DNA from: a virus
DNA: 29,480 nt
Direction: 5' to 3' (one strand)
IMG/VR virus record: IMGVR_UViG_3300009169_000072
Span: 1-29,480 of that record
Position 1 is the first letter of the stretch. Every line of letters starts with the position of its first letter. Shown one piece after another: positions 22,791-29,400 of the stretch. The position numbers and the translations under genes are program-made. A model generated the notes under the pieces. It worked only from the letters and a program-made list of their open reading frames with translations, made no database searches and was not told the DNA's origin.

Positions 22791-25700
22791 TGGCCGTGAA
22801 CCTGTGGCCGAATGCCGACCTTGAATCCGGCGTTGACGACTGGAACAACGACTACGGGTGCCCCGTATCGCAGTCAACAGAGCAGAAGTGGCAGGGGACG
22901 TATTCGCTCAAGTGTGCTGGTATCGGATGGGGTCGTGCGAAGTCCGACGTCAAGTCGATCATCAGCGCATCGACGCAGTACACCTTCAGCGCATACGTCT
23001 ACCCGCTCACGAACAACCAGACATTCACCTGCTACGTTCGGGACCAGGACAACAACCAACTACAGTATTACAGCACCGGCTCGCTGACGGCAGGCCAGTG
23101 GACTCGCATTTCAACAACCTTCACCACGGGGGCGGGGGACACCGGACTCTCGTTTGAGTTCGGACAGAGCGACGGGACCGCGAACACATGGTACGTCGAT
23201 GGCGTCATGCTGGAAACGGGTTCCAGCGCATCGACGTGGGTCAACTATTCATCCGGCCCGACTACCCATGACCTAGCGGGGACCATTGCCGCTACCGCGA
23301 CAGTCAGCGGCACGTTGTACCGCGCAGGCATTCCTGCCTACGTCAGCAACGGCGGGATCGCAGCGATCAACGAGAACAGCTCTCTCGGCGTCGCTCATCC
23401 GGCATCCATCGTCAAGGATGACATCCTCATTCTGCAGCTTCTCAGCGGCGCCGTAGACAATCACAACTCGATCACCGACTGGACGAAGGTTCAGGAGGTG
23501 GACGAATCCACGAACGAAACCGCATCGTGGTATTGGAAGCGGGCGACCGGCTCGGAGACGGGGAATCTAACCTGTACCCGGTCATCATCCACGGGTCCGT
23601 TCTTCGGTGTCATGTCCCGGTGGGAGGGATGCGTCCGCTCGGGCACTCCATACGAGGGGGCCGCATACACCAGCGGGCGGTCGAACTCGTTCTCGTCCTC
23701 GTCGATCACGCCGACTGCCAACAACCGGAGGATCGTCTGCCTCTGCAACGTTGAGGACGACACCGCACTCGGTACTCTCGCAGGCGGGAACTACGCCGAG
23801 AACTTCGAGGTCAACCTCGGCACCGGCACGGACGGCGCGTTCTCTGTCAACAGCTTCGCGCAGACGACGGCGGCGAACGAGCCAGCTCGCGCCGGTACTA
23901 TCGGCGGAACCGACTCGTGGGTCACGTTCACCTTCGCTCTGATCGGGATTACCGCACCAGTAACCAGGACGCTCGCCGGGTCAATCGCCGCTACCGGGAC
24001 AGTCACCGGGGCGATCAAGCTCAAGCAGAAGCTCGCCGGATCAATTGCTGCAGCGGCGACCGTTTCTGGCGATCTCAAGCCTGCGGCTCAGGTGTACGGA
24101 CTCGCCGGAGCCATCGCGGGTCAAGCGTCCTGCTCGGGCGATCTCAAGCGGAAGGCGGCGCTCGCTGGTTCGATTGCAGCGCAGAGCGCAGTGGTCGGCT
24201 CACTGGCGTCTACGGCTCACTGGGAGATCGGCGCGTTCATCTACAACCCGGTGCAGACGCTCGCTGGGTCAATCGCAGCAACCTCCGCGCTCTCTGGCTC
24301 GCTGAGTACGGCGAAAACCCTTGCCGGGACCGTCGCGGCGAATGCAACGGTAACTGCCGACGTGAAGCCGATCCGAAAGCTGGTCGGCTCCATCCTCGCT
24401 CAAGCCGCGGCGGTCGGGACGCTAGCGATCACCACGACGCTCTCTGGCACGATTGCCTCGGCGTCGTCGCTGAGCGGCACCCCCCACCAGACCGATCGGC
24501 TCCAGGGTGACATCGCGGCATCCAGCACAGTTAGCGGGAACGTCGCCGTCAGGAAAGCCCTCGCCGGGACCGTCGCGGCATCCAGTGTTGTCACTGGCGA
24601 TCTGCTAGTTGATCGGAGCCTCGCCGGGGCGATCGCCGCGCAGTCCGCAGCTTCCGGTCAATTGTTCCTCACGCAGAAGGTTGCTGGAGCCATCGCCGGG
24701 ACCTCCGCACTTTCCGGCGACCTGTTGGTGACGCGAAAGCTGGCTGGCACAATCGGCGGCGCGTCGGCGGTCGCTGGCGACCTTGAAATCAGCTCTCAGA
24801 CCTACGATCTTGCCGGGACCATCGCCGGGACCAGCGCTGCCGCTGGAGACTTGCTCGTCTATCGGAAGCTCGCTGGAACCATCGCGGCAACGAGTGCAGC
24901 AACCGGGGATCTACTCGTCACGCGGCATCTCGCCGGGGCGATCTCCGGGCAGTCCGCAGTAGTCGGCGCTCTCGCCACGAAGCAACGCTGTGCAGGAACG
25001 ATTGCTGCCACGAGTGCTGCCACTGCTGCGCTCCGCCAGACCTGCAGGCTCGGCGGTGCGCTGGCGGCTCAGGGAGCCGTCGCCGGTCAGCTCCGCATCC
25101 CGAAATGGGAAATCGGCGCGTTCATCTACGATCCGGTCAAACCACTGGCGGGGTCCGTCGCCGCTTCAAGTGCCCTGGTCGGCGACCTCAAGGGACAGCG
25201 ACTCCTCGCGGGGTCGATCTCCGGGCAGTCCGCCGTCGCTGGCGCGATCACCTCTCAGCGGCAGTTGAGCGGAGCTATCGCCGGGACATCGGCTCTGACC
25301 GGCGCGGTCGAGCTAACGCAACGGCTTGCTGGCGCGATCGCGGCGCAGTCTGAGCTGACCGGCAATTTGATGACTGAGGAAGCGGCATGGCCGCTCGTCG
25401 GTCACGTCGAAGCGCAGGCGTCACTCAGCGGTGGGCTGGCTCTCCAGCAGACACTCGCCGGAGCCATCGCCGCCCAGTCAACGACCGCCGGGAATCTGCT
25501 CCCGAATCGGCAGCTTGCCGGAGCGATTGCCGGAACGTCCGCTCTGACCGGGAACCTCCTGGCGTCGCGGCAGCTCGCCGGAGTCCTCGCCGCCCAGTCG
25601 GCGTTGAGCGGATCGGCGCATCTGACACTCGCCCTGAACGGCTCGATCGCAGGTCAGTCCGGGCTCATCGGCAATCTGATGACTTCCGAGGCGGCATGGC

Positions 25701-26854
25701 CCCTCGGCGGGACGATCGCGGCCCAGTCCGCGCTCGCCGGGACGCTCGCTCAGCAGCAGCGGCTCGCCGGAACCATCGCTTCTGCCGCCGCCGCCGAGGG
25801 GACGATCCACCTCCGGATGCCGGTCGCTGGTCAGATCGCCGCCACCTCAGCGGCGACCGGGGATCTGGAGGTCGATCGGAAGCTGGCGGGAGCGATCGCC
25901 GCGACCGCCTCGGTGACTGCTGACCTGCTCCCGGTTCGACAGCTCGCGGGCGCGGTTGCGGCTCAGTCCACCGTCGCCGGGGCGGTTGACCTGACGCTCA
26001 AGCTGGCGGGCGAGATCGCCGCAGGGGCGACCGCGACCGGGACGCTTCAGCTGACGCAAAGTCTCGCCGGGGCGATCGGCGCCCAGGCGTCCCTCAGCGG
26101 CCTGCTCATGACAGATGAGGCGGCGTGGCCCCTCGTCGGGCAGATCGCCGCGGCTTCAACCGTCTCCGGCACCCTGAAGGCGACCCGACCCCTTGCCGGT
26201 CAGATCGCGGCAACCGGCGCCGCAACGGGTCAGCTCCTCCAGGCGCGGTCGCTCGCGGGGCAGATTGCCGCGCAGTCCGCCGTGACAGGCGACCTGGAAG
26301 CTGTCCGGCGGCTCGCGGGGGCGATTTCGGCGCAATCCGCCCTAAACGCCGATCTGACGCTTGTGGAGGCTGAGTGGGTCCTCTCAGGCGCGGTCCAGGC
26401 GTCCGCGCAGCTGCAGGGGGCGCTGTGCGTGAAATTCGCCCTATCGGGCGCGATCTCCGCGCAGTCGGCGCTCTCCGGGAACATCTCCGGCGCGTCTGAC
26501 CTGACTGGGGCGATTTCGGCGCAATCCGTTCTGGTCGGGAACCTGACGGTGGTCGAGGCGGTTTGGCCGCTCGCCGGACAGGCGGCGGGAACCTCCGGGC
26601 TCGCCGGGGACCTGCTCGTCACCCGACAGCTGAGCGGGGTCGTCGGCGGGACCGGAGCCGTCGCCGGGACCCTGACCTCGACGATGGTCCTGAGCGGTGG
26701 AATCGCCGCACAGTCGGTGGTCTCCGGGAACCTCACCCCATCCGGCGCCATTCGTCTGCGCTGGGGTTGGATCACGGGGACCACGGCGCCCTGGATCATC
26801 GGCACGACCGCGCCGCCGGTCATCGCTTCGATCCGACACGACATGGAGACCTAA
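22790..26854 (+). CDS. Giant repeat adhesin/fibre protein (45 LAGxIAA repeats) with CBM-like head
   Basis: A 1354-residue protein. Residues 1-152 look like a carbohydrate-binding jelly roll (NLWPNADLESGVDDWN start, YTFSAYVYPL, WTRISTTFTT, WYVDGVMLE). One LAG repeat (162-180) then precedes a second beta domain at about 183-390 (GDILILQLLSG-like DILILQLLSG, WYWKRATGS, SWVTFTFALIG). From 395 to 1320 it is an uninterrupted array of 44 units with consensus LAGxIAAxSAxxGxLxxxxx. Most units are exactly 20 residues; seven are 23 and two are 32-33. The C-terminal 34 residues have RWGWITGTTAPWIIGTTAP. The fold is probably a beta-solenoid making a long fibre stalk. It sits after the beta-helix gene and before a BppU-like gene. 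Confidence 0.75.
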   Translation: MAVNLWPNADLESGVDDWNNDYGCPVSQSTEQKWQGTYSLKCAGIGWGRAKSDVKSIISASTQYTFSAYVYPLTNNQTFTCYVRDQDNNQLQYYSTGSLTAGQWTRISTTFTTGAGDTGLSFEFGQSDGTANTWYVDGVMLETGSSASTWVNYSSGPTTHDLAGTIAATATVSGTLYRAGIPAYVSNGGIAAINENSSLGVAHPASIVKDDILILQLLSGAVDNHNSITDWTKVQEVDESTNETASWYWKRATGSETGNLTCTRSSSTGPFFGVMSRWEGCVRSGTPYEGAAYTSGRSNSFSSSSITPTANNRRIVCLCNVEDDTALGTLAGGNYAENFEVNLGTGTDGAFSVNSFAQTTAANEPARAGTIGGTDSWVTFTFALIGITAPVTRTLAGSIAATGTVTGAIKLKQKLAGSIAAAATVSGDLKPAAQVYGLAGAIAGQASCSGDLKRKAALAGSIAAQSAVVGSLASTAHWEIGAFIYNPVQTLAGSIAATSALSGSLSTAKTLAGTVAANATVTADVKPIRKLVGSILAQAAAVGTLAITTTLSGTIASASSLSGTPHQTDRLQGDIAASSTVSGNVAVRKALAGTVAASSVVTGDLLVDRSLAGAIAAQSAASGQLFLTQKVAGAIAGTSALSGDLLVTRKLAGTIGGASAVAGDLEISSQTYDLAGTIAGTSAAAGDLLVYRKLAGTIAATSAATGDLLVTRHLAGAISGQSAVVGALATKQRCAGTIAATSAATAALRQTCRLGGALAAQGAVAGQLRIPKWEIGAFIYDPVKPLAGSVAASSALVGDLKGQRLLAGSISGQSAVAGAITSQRQLSGAIAGTSALTGAVELTQRLAGAIAAQSELTGNLMTEEAAWPLVGHVEAQASLSGGLALQQTLAGAIAAQSTTAGNLLPNRQLAGAIAGTSALTGNLLASRQLAGVLAAQSALSGSAHLTLALNGSIAGQSGLIGNLMTSEAAWPLGGTIAAQSALAGTLAQQQRLAGTIASAAAAEGTIHLRMPVAGQIAATSAATGDLEVDRKLAGAIAATASVTADLLPVRQLAGAVAAQSTVAGAVDLTLKLAGEIAAGATATGTLQLTQSLAGAIGAQASLSGLLMTDEAAWPLVGQIAAASTVSGTLKATRPLAGQIAATGAATGQLLQARSLAGQIAAQSAVTGDLEAVRRLAGAISAQSALNADLTLVEAEWVLSGAVQASAQLQGALCVKFALSGAISAQSALSGNISGASDLTGAISAQSVLVGNLTVVEAVWPLAGQAAGTSGLAGDLLVTRQLSGVVGGTGAVAGTLTSTMVLSGGIAAQSVVSGNLTPSGAIRLRWGWITGTTAPWIIGTTAPPVIASIRHDMET
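23972..26749 (+). repeat. 44 contiguous 60-69-base (20/23-residue) repeats plus two long units
   Basis: I counted the units by eye, and the total length agrees exactly: 44x20 plus seven 3-residue insertions plus one 13- and one 12-residue insertion gives the observed 926 residues. The 23-residue units end in an aromatic/Pro (for example MTEEAAWP, VEAEWV, SQTYD), and the two long ones contain WEIGAFIYNPVQT and WEIGAFIYDPVKP. The DNA copies are divergent. A lone extra unit begins at 23273. Confidence 0.92.
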
Positions 26855-26855
26855 C

Positions 26856-27194
26856 ATGAAGAAGCAGAACATCTTCCGCCGCAGGGGCGATACCACTCCC
26901 GTCATGCTGAGCGTGAAGGACTACCTCGGGGAGGCGGTGGACATCACCGGCGCGACGTTCAAGCTGACCGTGAACTCGGAGGAGTTCCCCTCGGGAACGA
27001 CCAACCAGAAGTTCCAGGCGGTCGGCTCCATCGTCAGCGCTCCGGACGGGACCGTGACCTTCCCGATCGGAACCGCGGACTCTGCCTCCGCCGGGGAGTT
27101 CTACTACGACGTCCAGATGACCGACGCGACCTCGAAGATCGAAACCATCGCAGCCGGTCGGTTCATCCTCACCCAGGACATTACGAAGACCTAA
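26856..27194 (+). CDS. BppU-N-like baseplate/fibre domain protein
   Basis: A 112-residue protein. IFRRRGDTTPVMLSVKD at the start, VDITGATFKLTVNSEE, DGTVTFPIG and AGEFYYDVQMTDA at the middle and end form the Ig-like pattern seen in phage proteins related to the N-terminal domain of BppU-type baseplate proteins. It is likely a small fibre-associated or decoration protein. The ATG lies one base after the stop of the giant repeat gene, whose coding sequence provides no clear ribosome site, so it may be coupled. Confidence 0.7.
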   Translation: MKKQNIFRRRGDTTPVMLSVKDYLGEAVDITGATFKLTVNSEEFPSGTTNQKFQAVGSIVSAPDGTVTFPIGTADSASAGEFYYDVQMTDATSKIETIAAGRFILTQDITKT

Positions 27195-27207
27195 AAGGGG
27201 GGCGGAC

Positions 27208-27363
27208 ATGAAGGCTCAGATTTTCATCGACGAGATCATCTGGAACTACTGCGGCATCAGGTGGGCGAAGGAGGCTGGAGCGGTCGGTCGGGTGACTTTC
27301 AAGTGGCCTGCTCTGGCGGTGGTCGGGGCGCTCCTCCTACTGGCTGGTTTCCTGGCGGGGTGA
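27208..27363 (+). CDS. Small single-pass membrane protein
   Basis: A 51-residue protein with AAGGGGGG before the ATG. The N-terminal 30 residues are amphipathic (IFIDEIIWNYCGIRWAKEAG); residues about 34-50 are one hydrophobic helix (ALAVVGALLLLAGFLAG) reaching the C-terminus. It opens a run of small membrane and basic genes. It could be a lysis accessory or an anti-holin-like peptide; no family is recognised. Confidence 0.6.
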   Translation: MKAQIFIDEIIWNYCGIRWAKEAGAVGRVTFKWPALAVVGALLLLAGFLAG

Positions 27364-27392
27364 AGCGGCAGATCATCATCTTGGGGGGATTT

Positions 27393-27656
27393 ATGGCTGA
27401 AACACCTGAGCCGGGGACGTTCCGGAAGATGATGTCGGACATGGGTGGGCGGACCTTCCTGCTCGTGACCGTGTTCTCCGTCACGGTAGTCGGGCTCGCG
27501 ACGCTGCTGATCTTCAAGCAGGGAGAATTCCAGCCGGAACACTGGCTGGACGCCCTGAAGTGGTGCGTCACCCTGATTTCCGTTCTGCTCGGGAAGCGGG
27601 TCGCCGAGGAAATCGGGTCCTCATTCGGCAAGGTGAAGGGGGATGACTCCGGCTGA
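27393..27656 (+). CDS. Two-helix membrane protein, candidate holin
   Basis: An 87-residue protein. I use the ATG at 27393, six bases after GGGGGG. Residues about 20-41 (TFLLVTVFSVTVVGLATLLIF) and 51-68 (WLDALKWCVTLISVLLGK) are two membrane segments joined by a short loop, ending in a charged tail. This size and topology suit a class II holin and it is grouped with a spanin pair, although the endolysin lies 7 kb upstream. An in-frame GTG at 27360 would add a short N-terminus. The next gene overlaps by 14 bases. Confidence 0.6.
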   Translation: MAETPEPGTFRKMMSDMGGRTFLLVTVFSVTVVGLATLLIFKQGEFQPEHWLDALKWCVTLISVLLGKRVAEEIGSSFGKVKGDDSG

Positions 27657-27849
27657 GGCGCCGGTGGCGCTCGAAGATCTGCTCGACGCTGCGCGAGCCG
27701 CCGCGGAAGCAGACCCCGGGGACGTCTACCGGCGCCGAGTGGCGGTCGCGATGGCTGGGGAGATCGAGGGGGCGCTGAGGAGGCTGAAATGGTCAGAGGC
27801 GGGGGACCAGGAGTCAGGGGGAGAACCCCGGGGATCCGACGGGCGCTGA
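27643..27849 (+). CDS. Small Ala-rich helical protein
   Basis: A 68-residue protein that starts at an ATG within the end of the candidate holin gene, behind AAGGGGG. The N-terminal 50 residues are helical and Ala/Glu-rich (VALEDLLDAARAAAEADPG), then the chain becomes Gly/Ser-rich and polar. It overlaps the following gene by 61 bases in a different frame. No family is recognised; the reality of the last part is uncertain because both overlapping frames look acceptable. Confidence 0.45.
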   Translation: MTPAEAPVALEDLLDAARAAAEADPGDVYRRRVAVAMAGEIEGALRRLKWSEAGDQESGGEPRGSDGR

Positions 27850-28007
27850 AGGCGCTCGCGAAGCGCCGGACGCAGAACCTCCGGAGGGTCGCCCGCGGGG
27901 AGAAGCCGATCGTCGCCGGGAAGAAGGTCTCGGCGAAGTCGATCGGTCTGACGAAGACGAAGGCGAAGACTCGGCTCGCCGATCGTCGGAAGAGGGGGAA
28001 AAGCTGA
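27789..28007 (+). CDS. Small, strongly basic protein
   Basis: A 72-residue protein with about one third Lys/Arg (ALKALAKRRTQNLRRVARGE, AKTRLADRRKRGKS). It starts at ATG 27789 behind GAGG and its stop codon shares a base with the next ATG at 28007. Such peptides may bind nucleic acid or membranes; no family is recognised. The coupling to the spanin gene suggests the same transcript. Confidence 0.5.
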   Translation: MVRGGGPGVRGRTPGIRRALKALAKRRTQNLRRVARGEKPIVAGKKVSAKSIGLTKTKAKTRLADRRKRGKS

Positions 28008-28423
28008 TGAATCCGCGCTACATCGGATGGGCCGGGGGCGCCATCATTATCCTGGCGCTCGTCGGCGGGGCGCTCTGGCAAGCCAACCGCCTGATCGCCA
28101 TCGGGGTCGAAAACGGCGAGTTGAAGGCTCGGGTCGCCGACCTGGAGCAGGCGCTCGCCGCCCAGCAGACCACCTGCAGGGAGGTGATCGCCGACCTGGA
28201 GGAGGGCGTCGCCTACTGTGAGGAGCGGGTCTCCACCGCCGAGGGGATCGGCGAGATCTGGAAACGGAAGTACGATGAACTCTCCGGGCGACCCCCTACC
28301 GTGGTGCGGGTCCCGGTCGAGATCCACGAGACCGAATGCGCTGCAGCGCTGGTCGAGGCGCAGATCGAGGTCGGAGCGGTGGTCGCCGCGATGGTGGAGG
28401 AGGTCCGTGATGGAGGAATCTAG
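28007..28423 (+). CDS. Inner-membrane spanin-like (Rz-like) protein
   Basis: A 138-residue protein. Residues 8-25 (WAGGAIIILALVGGALWQ) are a single N-terminal membrane anchor, followed by a long periplasmic-type coiled coil (NGELKARVADLEQALAAQQ, then CREVIADLEEGVAYCEERV). That is the architecture of i-spanins. Its 3' end overlaps a lipoprotein gene in another frame, as Rz/Rz1 pairs do. Together they would fuse inner and outer membranes in the last step of lysis of a Gram-negative host. Two Cys in the coiled coil might form disulphides. Family membership is inferred from architecture and context. Confidence 0.65.
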   Translation: MNPRYIGWAGGAIIILALVGGALWQANRLIAIGVENGELKARVADLEQALAAQQTTCREVIADLEEGVAYCEERVSTAEGIGEIWKRKYDELSGRPPTVVRVPVEIHETECAAALVEAQIEVGAVVAAMVEEVRDGGI

Positions 28424-28787
28424 GCGTGAGCTGCTGCTCATCACCCTGATCGGGCTCGCCGGGGCGGTGATCCTCATCCTCCTGCTCACCGGCTGTCAGT
28501 CCGCGGCGCCGGAACCCTGCATCCCGACCGTGATCCAGGGGCCCCCGCGGGAAATCACGATCGTCATGCCGGAGGCGAAGGTCTCCCCGGCGCCGGAGCT
28601 GGAATCCCTCGCCTGGACCGGCGAGCAGATCAAATATGACACGATCGGATACATCACGGCGCTGTGGGAGGATATCCAGGATCTCGCGGCGGTCTGGATC
28701 GCCGACCACGCGGAACTCGTCCGGCTGAACGCGGCGCGGGCCGCGGCGCTCGCCGACGGCGCGATTGAGCCCACCGACCATGACTGA
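28410..28787 (+). CDS. Lipoprotein, outer-membrane spanin-like (Rz1-like)
   Basis: A 125-residue protein. The N-terminus is a short basic/acidic head (MEESRRE), a hydrophobic core and a lipobox (LLTGC, Cys at 29), so signal peptidase II processing is expected. A Pro-rich stretch (SPAPELES and GPPRE) resembles Rz1, but the protein is longer than typical Rz1. A helical C-terminus follows. GGAGGAGGT lies just before the ATG at 28410, inside the upstream spanin gene (14-base overlap). The frame resumes beyond the TGA as a second protein-like stretch (see 28780). Confidence 0.65.
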   Translation: MEESRRELLLITLIGLAGAVILILLLTGCQSAAPEPCIPTVIQGPPREITIVMPEAKVSPAPELESLAWTGEQIKYDTIGYITALWEDIQDLAAVWIADHAELVRLNAARAAALADGAIEPTDHD

Positions 28788-28958
28788 AACCGTGATTCTC
28801 CCCAGCCGCCCGAGCCGGATCCGCCGGACGCCGATCCGGCGATCGCCGCCTGGACCGAATTCGACCGATTCGCCGATCTGGAAAATGAGGCGATTTCGCG
28901 GATCGCGGTTTCGGTCGTTTTCGACGCCATCGAAAAAACCGCCTGGATCGAAGCCTGA
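28780..28958 (+). pseudogene. Small frame-disrupted ORF (or recoded extension) after the spanin gene
   Basis: ATG 28780 starts MTETVILP, overlapping the end of the lipoprotein gene by eight bases. A -1 shift at the CCCC run (28800-28803) would give a 59-residue protein with a highly natural sequence: QPPEPDPPDADPAIAAWTEF and, further on, LENEAISRIAVSVVFDAIEK, ending at TGA 28956. Without the shift the frame is Arg/Pro/Ser-rich and looks non-coding. No start codon exists in the good frame downstream of 28787, so it needs a one-base sequence error or deletion, a frameshift, or readthrough of the lipoprotein UGA (same frame). I cannot tell which. Confidence 0.5.
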
Positions 28959-28960
28959 GA

Positions 28961-28993
28961 TCAGTCTCAACGCCCACCTGCAGTTGAGACTGA
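28961..28993. terminator. 11-bp inverted repeat at the end of the late gene block
   Basis: TCAGTCTCAAC (28961-28971) and its exact complement (28983-28993) flank an 11-base loop, directly after the last coding stretch. There is no poly-U tract, so it may be a terminator of a relaxed type, a protein-binding palindrome or part of the alternating structure listed next. Confidence 0.5.
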
Positions 28994-29026
28994 GAGCCCT
29001 GAGTCTCGCCTGAAATTTGCTGAGAC
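28963..29026. other. Alternating complementary GAGACT/AGTCTC boxes
   Basis: Four boxes alternate in orientation: AGTCTCAAC (28963-28971), GTTGAGACT (28983-28991), AGTCTC (29002-29007) and TGAGAC (29021-29026). Box 2 can pair with 1 or with 3, and box 3 with 2 or 4, so the transcript could adopt mutually exclusive hairpins, as in an attenuator. They could instead be repeated operator half-sites. Confidence 0.4.
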
Positions 29027-29046
29027 GGGGTATATATATATAGATA
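29017..29046 (+). promoter_or_regulatory. Candidate promoter with TA-repeat -10 region
   Basis: TTGCTG (29017-29022) is followed after 16-18 bases by an alternating TA tract (29031-29042 and GATATA to 29046), the most AT-rich stretch in this GC-rich region. It resembles a sigma70-type promoter region but could also be a simple unwinding element. Confidence 0.35.
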
Positions 29047-29052
29047 TAGGGG

Positions 29053-29223
29053 ATGGGTGAGGTGACATGCCGCACCAGGATTGACCCCCCGGCGGGGGCC
29101 CGGCCCCCCGCCGCGACCCCGCTGGAAAAGTTTTCGGCCCCGGTGAAACTTCGTCGCAGATTCGACCCCCGCAATCCCGCGAAAAGGCCCGTCGCCATTG
29201 CGTTTTCGGGGCCCGTACTATAA
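29053..29223 (+). CDS. Possible 56-residue ORF (doubtful)
   Basis: An open frame from ATG 29053 to TAA 29221 encodes a basic, Pro/Arg-rich peptide (MGEVTCRTRIDPPAG start; KRPVAIAFSGPVL end). No well-spaced ribosome site is present. It crosses a strong hairpin and its stop lies inside a TATAAT box. I list it because the region otherwise lacks genes, but a chance ORF is more likely. Confidence 0.2.
   Translation: MGEVTCRTRIDPPAGARPPAATPLEKFSAPVKLRRRFDPRNPAKRPVAIAFSGPVL
29090..29113. terminator. 9-bp G/C hairpin
   Basis: CGGCGGGGG (29090-29098), loop CCCGGC, and the complement CCCCCGCCG (29105-29113) form a very stable stem. No U-run follows. A five-codon ORF (MPHQD, 29068-29085) with GGTGAGG upstream ends just before it, so a leader-attenuator arrangement is conceivable. 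Confidence 0.4.
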
Positions 29224-29224
29224 T
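29198..29224 (+). promoter_or_regulatory. Candidate promoter with consensus TATAAT
   Basis: TATAAT at 29219-29224 is a perfect -10 box, rare by chance at this base composition. TTGCGT (29198-29203) lies 15 bases upstream, short of the ideal 17. A small hairpin (CGCGC, TTTTT, GCGCG; 29226-29240) covers the expected start point. No gene follows within the window. Confidence 0.4.
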
Positions 29225-29240
29225 ACGCGCTTTTTGCGCG

Positions 29241-29400
29241 AAACGCCACAGGTCATCCTGGCGCGACTGCGGGCCGGTTTCGGGGGATCTTCAGGGGCGA
29301 AAATCGGGCCCCCGGGGCCCCCTGGGGGCTGGCATGAAAAATGCCTGTGGGGGCTGGTGCCATTGCATCGCCCGGCCCCGGCCCCCGGCCCCGGCCCCGG
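29241..29400. other. Non-coding GC-rich stretch with short repeats
   Basis: I see no supportable gene. It holds the direct repeat GGGGGCTGG (29324-29332 and 29349-29357) and, between the copies, the small hairpin GGCAT-GAAAA-ATGCC (29331-29345). Runs such as GGGCCCCCGGGGCCCCC are locally self-complementary. Confidence 0.5.

Noticed and set aside
17555-26749. The repeat tracts considered as CRISPR or other DNA-level repeats
   Set aside because: The repeats are coding, vary at DNA level and have no unique spacers between identical repeats; periods follow codon multiples.
27299-28489. A 396-codon minus-strand frame over the small membrane genes
   Set aside because: Low-complexity Pro/Arg/Ser content, and opposite to coupled + strand genes with sensible starts.
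28296-29249. A 317-codon minus-strand frame across spanins and the terminal region
   Set aside because: It translates the TA tract as IYIYI and the rest as Arg/Gly/Pro-rich sequence; the + strand genes below it have clear membrane anchor and lipobox features.
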